Of a stretch of DNA of 64,000 nucleotides, positions 52,257-64,000 are shown in pieces. The DNA comes from Myxococcales bacterium (GTDB lineage Bacteria; Myxococcota_A; Polyangia; Nannocystales; Nannocystaceae), in the NCBI GenBank assembly GCA_014240065.1, contig JAAZXR010000007.1, forward strand, positions 1 through 64,000. The letters are read 5' to 3'. Both the position numbers and the translations under genes were made by a program. Under the pieces are notes generated by a model, which made no database searches, was not told where the DNA came from, and was given only the letters and a program-made list of their open reading frames with translations. Position 1 is the stretch's first letter. Each line of letters opens with the position of its first letter.

Positions 52257-53618
52257 ATGTTCTCACCGATGCAAACCGAAGATCCCATGTCGCGCGAAAT
52301 GCGCCATCTGGGGGATGATTCGACGTCGCGCTCAGCAGAGGCGCTCGAACACGCGACCACCCACTGCCTCGTCCGCCTCGGGATCGCGATGCACGAGGTG
52401 GGCTTCGCCTCCCACGAGATCGAGTCGAGCGTCCGGGAAGCGGCGCGCGCGCTCGAGACGGCCGCCGAGGTGTTCGCCACACCGACCGCGTTGTTCATCG
52501 GCGTGGGCCCGCAGGGAGCTCAACGCACCCTGCTTCACCGGCTCGAACCCGCCAACGACGACATCTCGGGAATGGCAGACGTCCTCGACATCGCGAGGGC
52601 GATTTGCGCGGGAGCGGTCGCGCCGCGCGAGGCCGAGGCTCAGCTCGACGCGCTCACCCGGGCCCGCGCGATCCCCCCTTCCCACCAAGCCCACGTCGAG
52701 TGGATCTTCGCGTTCGCGATCTCCAGTGGAGGCGCCGCCGCCCTGTTCGGCGGCGGCGGCGCGGAGGTTGGAATGGCGCTGGCGCTGTCAACCCTCATCG
52801 CCTGCATCGCGCGTCTCACGAGCATCGGCGCCGCGCCTGTGCTGGGCGAGTGCGTCATCGCCATGACGAGCAGCTTCGGCGCCTCGTTGGCCGGGAGCCT
52901 CGGGTGGATCTCTGCGCCCGATATCGTCGCCCTCGCGTCGATCATCGTCTTCTTGCCGGGCCTCGCCATGACGCGCGGGCTCGCAGACCTCGCCCGCCGC
53001 GATCTCGCGGCCGGTACAGCGCGGCTCATGGGGGCGTTGACCGGGTTCCTCTCGCTCGGCCTCGGCGTCGCCCTCGGTCACGCGCTCACCCGGGGCGCGG
53101 TCGATGTGCTCGCCCTCCCCGACCTCCCCCTCGCCCCCCCTGCGACGCATTGGTCGCTGAAGGTGATCGCGAGCCTGGTGACCCCGCCGGCGCTCGCGGT
53201 GCTCCTCAACGCCCGCCGGCGCGAGGTGCTGGCGATCGGCGTGGGCACCGTGATCGCCTCGCTCGGCACCGAGTTCGGGGCCGCGCTCATGGGACCGAAT
53301 CTGGGCGTAGGCCTCGGCGCGCTCGCCCTCGGGCTGTTCGCGAACGCGTGGGCGAGCAGACGGCGCCGACCCACCGCGACCATCCTCGTGCCGGGCCTCA
53401 TCCTCCTCGTGCCCGGCACCATGGGGCTGCGGAGTCTCGAGCTCTTGATGAGCGCGAAGACGGTCGATGGCATCTCCATCGCCTTTGAGACCCTGTGGAT
53501 CTCCGCCGCGCTCGTCGCGGGTCTGGTCGTCGCGAACGCCCTGAACCCGCCGCCACGCGCCACCCGACGCCCGCTTCACGACTCCGCGACACCAGCCCAG
53601 GCCTCGGCGCACCCGTGA
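52257..53618 (+). CDS. Threonine/serine exporter, ThrE family
   Basis: 453 residues from the ATG at 52257, with AAAGGAA upstream; a longer open frame to 51993 overlaps the Lrp gene. A soluble N-terminal domain of the ThrE (DUF1212) type (HCLVRLGIAMHEVGFASHEI, then ALFIGVGPQG) is followed by about ten membrane helices and the second ThrE domain (LVPGLILLVPGTMGLRSLEL). Full-length fusion of both halves is the Corynebacterium ThrE arrangement. It exports threonine and serine by proton exchange. It is divergent from, and probably controlled by, the Lrp-type regulator. Confidence 0.9.
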   Translation: MFSPMQTEDPMSREMRHLGDDSTSRSAEALEHATTHCLVRLGIAMHEVGFASHEIESSVREAARALETAAEVFATPTALFIGVGPQGAQRTLLHRLEPANDDISGMADVLDIARAICAGAVAPREAEAQLDALTRARAIPPSHQAHVEWIFAFAISSGGAAALFGGGGAEVGMALALSTLIACIARLTSIGAAPVLGECVIAMTSSFGASLAGSLGWISAPDIVALASIIVFLPGLAMTRGLADLARRDLAAGTARLMGALTGFLSLGLGVALGHALTRGAVDVLALPDLPLAPPATHWSLKVIASLVTPPALAVLLNARRREVLAIGVGTVIASLGTEFGAALMGPNLGVGLGALALGLFANAWASRRRRPTATILVPGLILLVPGTMGLRSLELLMSAKTVDGISIAFETLWISAALVAGLVVANALNPPPRATRRPLHDSATPAQASAHP

Positions 53619-53694
53619 TGGCGACGGTCCCTCGTGGGAACGGACCGTCGCCTCCGTTGACCGCGACGGCGCCACCACGACGCCCGTTCCTTGA

Positions 53695-53700
53695 TAGGCT
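53695..53700 (+). promoter_or_regulatory. -10 element of 5-oxoprolinase gene
   Basis: TAGGCT ends 8 bp before the ATG at 53709, the same spacing as in ten other genes here. An AGGGG just before the ATG could also serve as ribosome site. Confidence 0.4.
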
Positions 53701-53708
53701 CCAGGGGC

Positions 53709-57254
<3,546 letters not shown>

Positions 57255-57290
57255 ACTCGCCTCTTCGTGGCGAAGCGCGCGTTGGTCTAG

Positions 57291-57296
57291 TAGGGT
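57291..57296 (+). promoter_or_regulatory. -10 element of lgt
   Basis: TAGGGT ends exactly 8 bp before the GTG at 57305. It supports the GTG as start. No -35 at 17 bp. Confidence 0.4.
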
Positions 57297-57304
57297 TCGC
57301 CGCT

Positions 57305-58267
57305 GTGAGCCTCGGACCCATCCCGTACTTTGATCCTCCCGCGTGGCGGCCGGACCTCCCGGTCCTCGGCCCAACCCCCCTGGGTATCTTTGGTCCCATC
57401 GTCGTCATCGGCGTGCTCATCGGCATGCAGATCTGTCTCAAGCACGCCGCCCGGCGCGACCTCGACGAAGGCGTGGCGCGCGATCACCTGTTTTGGACCC
57501 TGATCTTCGGCTTTGTCATCTCCCACTGGATCTCGGTCATCTTCTACTTCCCCGAGCGCATCCAAGAAAATCCGTGGGTGCTGTTGCAGGTGTGGAATGG
57601 GCTGTCGAGCGTGGGTGGGTTCTTTGGCGCCTTTGTCGGGATGCTGTGGTTCGCGAAGAAACACAAGCAGCCGATGCTCGTGTTCGCCGACATGAACATC
57701 TACGGCCTGGTCACGGGCATGATTTTTGGGCGGCTGTCTTGCGCGCTCGTGCACGACCACCCCGGTAAAATCGTAGAGGCTGTGACGCCGTTGGCGGTGG
57801 GCCCATGGCCCTGTCGCTGCCCTGAGGGAGGCCGCCGGCTGTCTTCGTGCTGCGTCGAAGGGACCGGCATCTTTCGCTACGATCTGGGCCTCGTCGAGTT
57901 CTCTGCGCTGCTCGTGCTCGGCGCGCTGCTGTACGGATGGTACGGGCGAACGCTCCGTCCCCACGGTCGCATCACGGGCTTCGTGGCCACCTGCTACGGC
58001 ACGATCCGCTTCGGCCTCGACTTCTTCCGAGAGACCACCGCCGGGAACGGCGTATCGACCCCTGACCTCCGATACTTCGGACTCACGATCGCGCAGTACT
58101 TCTCTGTGGCGTTCTTCCTCGCCGGGATCTACCTGCTCGTCCGTAAGCCTCGTCCCCACGACGACGACTACGCCAAAGAGAGCGACTACCAGGCGAAGGC
58201 CAAGGCGAAGGCGGAAGCTGAGGTCGCCGAGGACCCCGCGAGCTCGGAAAATACCCCCGCTCCCTAA
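57305..58267 (+). CDS. lgt: Prolipoprotein diacylglyceryl transferase (Lgt) variant
   Basis: 320 residues from a GTG start with seven membrane helices. The family signature normally reads HGGRxGNxxNGE; here it is GMIFGRLSCALVHDHPG, keeping the essential Arg but not the Asn. RFGLDFFRE in the last third fits the second conserved Arg region. A Cys-rich loop (CRCPEGGRRLSSCC) is inserted between helices. Lgt attaches diacylglycerol to the lipobox Cys of prolipoproteins in the inner membrane, and many lipoproteins are encoded in this window. The C-terminal tail is a basic-acidic coiled coil. The assignment is sound; whether it is the main Lgt or a paralogue is open. Confidence 0.85.
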   Translation: MSLGPIPYFDPPAWRPDLPVLGPTPLGIFGPIVVIGVLIGMQICLKHAARRDLDEGVARDHLFWTLIFGFVISHWISVIFYFPERIQENPWVLLQVWNGLSSVGGFFGAFVGMLWFAKKHKQPMLVFADMNIYGLVTGMIFGRLSCALVHDHPGKIVEAVTPLAVGPWPCRCPEGGRRLSSCCVEGTGIFRYDLGLVEFSALLVLGALLYGWYGRTLRPHGRITGFVATCYGTIRFGLDFFRETTAGNGVSTPDLRYFGLTIAQYFSVAFFLAGIYLLVRKPRPHDDDYAKESDYQAKAKAKAEAEVAEDPASSENTPAP

Positions 58268-58276
58268 CCCGCGGCG

Positions 58277-59386
58277 CTACCCGCTCGGCGTCAGCGGCAA
58301 CACATAAAACGCGTCATCGTGGAGGTTCCCGAGCAGCAGCCCCTTGAAGGAGGGCTGCGCTGAGGTCACCTCAAAGATCGTGTTGGCGCCTGGATCGTGC
58401 AGCGTCTCGACCACAACCCCCTCCTCGTCGTAGATCATCACCAGCCCGTAGCGGATCGGTTTGGGCCATAGCGCCTCGGGGAGCCGCGAGATCAAGCGCC
58501 GCGTCCACGGGCGCGGCGCGACCAAGGCACCGACGGGGTTCGTGATCGATCCCATGGCCACATAAAATCGCCCGCGTCCGTCGCTCGCCACCCCGTCGGG
58601 GTACCCCGGGAGCCCGTCGGCGAACACTTCGAGGGTGCCTTGCTTCGGCCCCCGCAGCCACACACGAGAAATTCGCCCGCGAAACGTCTCGTTGACGAGC
58701 ACAAAGGACTCGTCGGAGGAGAGCGCGACCCCGTTGGCGAAGTACAGTGAATCGGCGAGCACCTCAACCTCACCCTTCCGCGGATCGTAGCGCAGCAGCC
58801 GCCCGTAGGGCTTGGACTCGAACAGGTCGTTCATGAAGTTCGGATATTTCCAGCGCCAGCTCGCGTCGGAGAAATAGATGACACCGTCGCTGCCCACATC
58901 CACGTCGTCGGCGAATCCAAACGCGACGCCGTCTGCCTCGGTCGCGAGGGTCGTCACCGCGCCGTCAGGAGCCACCGAGAGCAAGCCCTTGACCGCGTCA
59001 CACACCACAAGATTCCCCGCCGGATCAAAATCCATCCCCAACGGGCGTCCTCCCGTATGCACCCAGTCTTCCACCGCGCCGTCCTCGGTCACACGCGCGA
59101 TGCGGCCGTCCTCCAGCGCCGCGTAGAACCTCCCCTCGCTGTCGACGTCGACATCCTCGGGGCCATAGAGCTCTCCGCGGGCCACGGCCTGCGCGGCCTC
59201 CAGGCGGTGGTTGGGCGCGAGCGCACCCTCCAGCGGCATCGTCGGCGCCGGCGTCCACGCCACCGGGTCTACTTCGCCGGGCACGAGCGCCAGCCCGCCA
59301 AAACCGACCACAGAGAGCAGGCCTATGAACGCGAACGCGCGCCGTGTTGTCTTCGCCACGACCCCATAGTGTCGGATCGGGGCCAT
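58277..59386 (-). CDS. SMP-30/strictosidine-synthase-like beta-propeller protein
   Basis: 369 residues from the ATG at 59386; the start is not certain (a GTG at 59359 is an alternative). One N-terminal membrane helix (FAFIGLLSVVGFGGLALV) anchors a six-bladed beta-propeller: ELYGPEDVDVDSEGRFYAAL, GGRPLGMDFDPAGNLVVCD, ADDVDVGSDGVIYFSDASWR, YFANGVALSSDESFVLVNET, YPDGVASDGRGRFYVAM. These are the signatures of the SMP-30/APMAP/strictosidine synthase family, which are calcium-dependent lactonases or esterases. The enzyme faces the periplasm. It converges on lgt with 9 bp between stops. Confidence 0.88.
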   Translation of the reverse strand: MAPIRHYGVVAKTTRRAFAFIGLLSVVGFGGLALVPGEVDPVAWTPAPTMPLEGALAPNHRLEAAQAVARGELYGPEDVDVDSEGRFYAALEDGRIARVTEDGAVEDWVHTGGRPLGMDFDPAGNLVVCDAVKGLLSVAPDGAVTTLATEADGVAFGFADDVDVGSDGVIYFSDASWRWKYPNFMNDLFESKPYGRLLRYDPRKGEVEVLADSLYFANGVALSSDESFVLVNETFRGRISRVWLRGPKQGTLEVFADGLPGYPDGVASDGRGRFYVAMGSITNPVGALVAPRPWTRRLISRLPEALWPKPIRYGLVMIYDEEGVVVETLHDPGANTIFEVTSAQPSFKGLLLGNLHDDAFYVLPLTPSG

Positions 59387-59482
59387 GTTTGCACCGACAT
59401 TCGGCCTCGACCGCTGCCGCACCTCCCAGAAGATGCTGAGGGGTGACTCGGCGTGGCAGCCCCCGGCCACCGACGTCTCCCG

Positions 59483-60433
59483 CTACAGCATGTCGAGACG
59501 AATGGTCGTCTCCACGTATCGACGTGACCCAGTCTTGCTGTCGGCGATGAAGCTGTGAAGGTCGACCGTGTCCCCCCGCCGCCTCGCCCCACGCAACAGC
59601 TTACCCGACGTGACCCCCGTGGCGGAGAAGATGCAATCGCCACGAACGATCTCATCGCGCGCGAGCTTCGCGGACGGGTCGTCGATCCCCATGGAGATGG
59701 CGCGGTCGCGCTGGGCGTCGTCCTCACAAAACAACCGCGCCTGAAACTCGCCTCCCAACGCGCGGAGGGCCGCCGCCGCCAGCACGCCCTCGGGAGCGCC
59801 GCCGCGGCCGATCATCATGTGGACCCCCGTGTTGGGGAGGGCCGCCGCCACCGCGGGGGCCACGTCGCCGTCCGAGATCAACGAGACGCGCGCGCCCGCG
59901 TGGCGCAGCTCCTCCACGATGTGCTCGTGCCGCGGTCGCTCGAGCACCACCACCCCAATATCGCAGACCGGCCGCGCGAGCGCCTTCGCGAGCGCGACCA
60001 CGTTGTCCCGCGGCGAACAATCCAGATCGATCACGCCCCGCCCCGCCGGCCCCGTGGCGATCTTGTCCATGTACATGTCAGGCGCGGCGAGGAGCTTGCC
60101 CTCCTCGGCCACCGCGAGGGTGGTGATCGCGCCCGGCTGGTCCTTCGCGCACAGGTTCGTACCCTCGAGCGGGTCCACCGCGATGTCGAACATCGGCAAG
60201 GAGGGGTTCTCGGGCCCGACGACCTCGCCGATGAACAGCATGGGCGCCTCATCCATCTCGCCTTCTCCGATGACGACCTTGCCTCGAGCGTCGATGCGAT
60301 CAAACGCCCGGCGCATCGCGCCCACGGCCAAGGCGTCCGCGTCGTTCTTGCGCCCCATGCCAACGAGCACGGCAGACGCAGCGGCGGCCGCCTCCGTCAC
60401 GCTCACATATTCGATTAAGTATTTCCGTTCCAT
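59483..60433 (-). CDS. glpX: Class II fructose-1,6-bisphosphatase
   Basis: 316 residues from the ATG at 60433. VVIGEGEMDEAPMLFIGE and FDIAVDPLEGTNLCA bind metal and phosphate, and IGRGGAPEGVLAAAALRALG is the GlpX signature. It removes the 1-phosphate of fructose 1,6-bisphosphate in gluconeogenesis. It lies 14 bp after the thioesterase gene, in one unit with hom and ybgC. A frame extending to 60664 runs through the thioesterase gene and is not real. Confidence 0.96.
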   Translation of the reverse strand: MERKYLIEYVSVTEAAAAASAVLVGMGRKNDADALAVGAMRRAFDRIDARGKVVIGEGEMDEAPMLFIGEVVGPENPSLPMFDIAVDPLEGTNLCAKDQPGAITTLAVAEEGKLLAAPDMYMDKIATGPAGRGVIDLDCSPRDNVVALAKALARPVCDIGVVVLERPRHEHIVEELRHAGARVSLISDGDVAPAVAAALPNTGVHMMIGRGGAPEGVLAAAALRALGGEFQARLFCEDDAQRDRAISMGIDDPSAKLARDEIVRGDCIFSATGVTSGKLLRGARRRGDTVDLHSFIADSKTGSRRYVETTIRLDML

Positions 60434-60447
60434 GTGTTCTGTCCAGA

Positions 60448-60923
60448 CTACGTCTTCGCGTCGTCGAGGAGCGCGCTCAAGCGCTCGTAGGTGTGTTCTG
60501 GCATGCGGGTCGCGCGACCGTCTTCGAGCCGCGTACAGCCGTGTTGGGTGATCGCGTGGAGCAATACGACACGCGACTCGAGCCCGTGCCTGTCCCCTGG
60601 CTCCACCGACAATTCGTAGCAGAAATTCAAGCGCGCATAGCCGACCTTCGAAATCCCCACCCACAGCGACACCAGGTCGTCGTATCTGGCGGGCGCGAGG
60701 TACGAGAGCGCGAGGTCGATGACCGGGAGGCCAAACCCCTCGCGTTCCATCTCCGCGTACACGACCCCATGATTGCGCATAAATTCCACGCGCGCGTGCT
60801 CCATGAACCGCAGGTAGGTGCCGTGATAGACGATCCCCATGCGATCGGTGTCACCGTAGATCACCCGAACTTGGGTCGCGAGCGCCAGGGACCCAGGCGC
60901 GGGAGCGGTCACGAGGCGCGCCA

Positions 60924-60924
<1 letters not shown>
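60448..60924 (-). CDS. ybgC: YbgC-type acyl-CoA thioesterase
   Basis: 158 residues. The motif VIYGDTDRMGIVYHGTYLRF is the 4-hydroxybenzoyl-CoA thioesterase/YbgC active site with its catalytic Asp. It hydrolyses short-chain or aromatic acyl-CoA. The gene's start overlaps the hom stop (TGATG), and glpX follows 14 bp later, so the three are one operon although they act in different pathways. YbgC is more often next to tol-pal, which is not seen here. Confidence 0.9.

Positions 60925-64000
<3,076 letters not shown>

Overview
The window is about 64 kb of GC-rich chromosome with 54 supported protein-coding genes, packed on both strands. No rRNA, tRNA, CRISPR array, insertion sequence or integrase gene was recognised. 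It looks like a myxobacterium (Myxococcota), most likely of the Nannocystaceae type. The reasons are three eukaryotic-like Ser/Thr kinases, two secreted proteins with long Gly-Asp hexanucleotide-encoded linkers (one a lipoprotein with a von Willebrand domain), many lipoproteins of unknown function, and a type IV pilus minor-pilin cluster. The placement is an inference from gene style, not from a marker gene.

Layout. 1-9158: a secreted purple-acid-phosphatase-like enzyme (cut by the window edge) translationally coupled to a TPR protein; a response regulator; a lipoprotein metallopeptidase; an unknown repeat-like protein; a fatty-acid hydroxylase; a PaaI-type thioesterase. 9216-26257: a SWIM/SNF2 helicase, a single-domain receiver, a 14-bp minisatellite, a short-chain dehydrogenase lacking its serine, two convergent Ser/Thr kinases, a lipoprotein, a C45-like protein lacking its nucleophile, Lon, an unknown membrane protein, a HAD phosphatase, and a four-gene ECF-sigma cassette. 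26284-39909: a pseudouridine synthase, a DUF4382-like lipoprotein, a 75-bp tandem duplication in front of a radical-SAM gene, adenosine deaminase, an NhaC antiporter, the Gly-Asp/VWA lipoprotein, a thioredoxin lipoprotein, ClpB, a YqaA membrane protein and a HAD-IG nucleotidase. 40036-49520: pilX-pilW-pilV-gspH, a Crp-type regulator reading away from them, PdxA, a DUF3108 protein, a third kinase and a protein with decayed receiver and GGDEF domains. 49555-64000: a gamma-carbonic-anhydrase/kinase-like/DUF2141 operon, a divergent Lrp-thrE pair, 5-oxoprolinase, an Lgt, an SMP-30-like protein, glpX-ybgC-hom, enolase, and the start of a repeat-containing secreted protein.

The most general signal is in the promoters. 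Eleven genes have a -10-like hexamer (mostly TANNNT) ending exactly 8 bp before the start codon, which places the expected transcription start at or next to the start codon, so these mRNAs should be leaderless. Three of them also have a -35 element at a 17-bp spacer. In two divergent pairs (ECF sigma/pseudouridine synthase and pdxA/DUF3108) the whole intergenic space is 26-27 bp and the two -10 hexamers share one TA dinucleotide, making a compact bidirectional leaderless promoter. Genes inside operons instead use ATGA overlaps or Shine-Dalgarno sequences. A perfect 18-bp palindrome upstream of the crp-like gene fits both a Crp/Fnr-type operator and a variant parS site.
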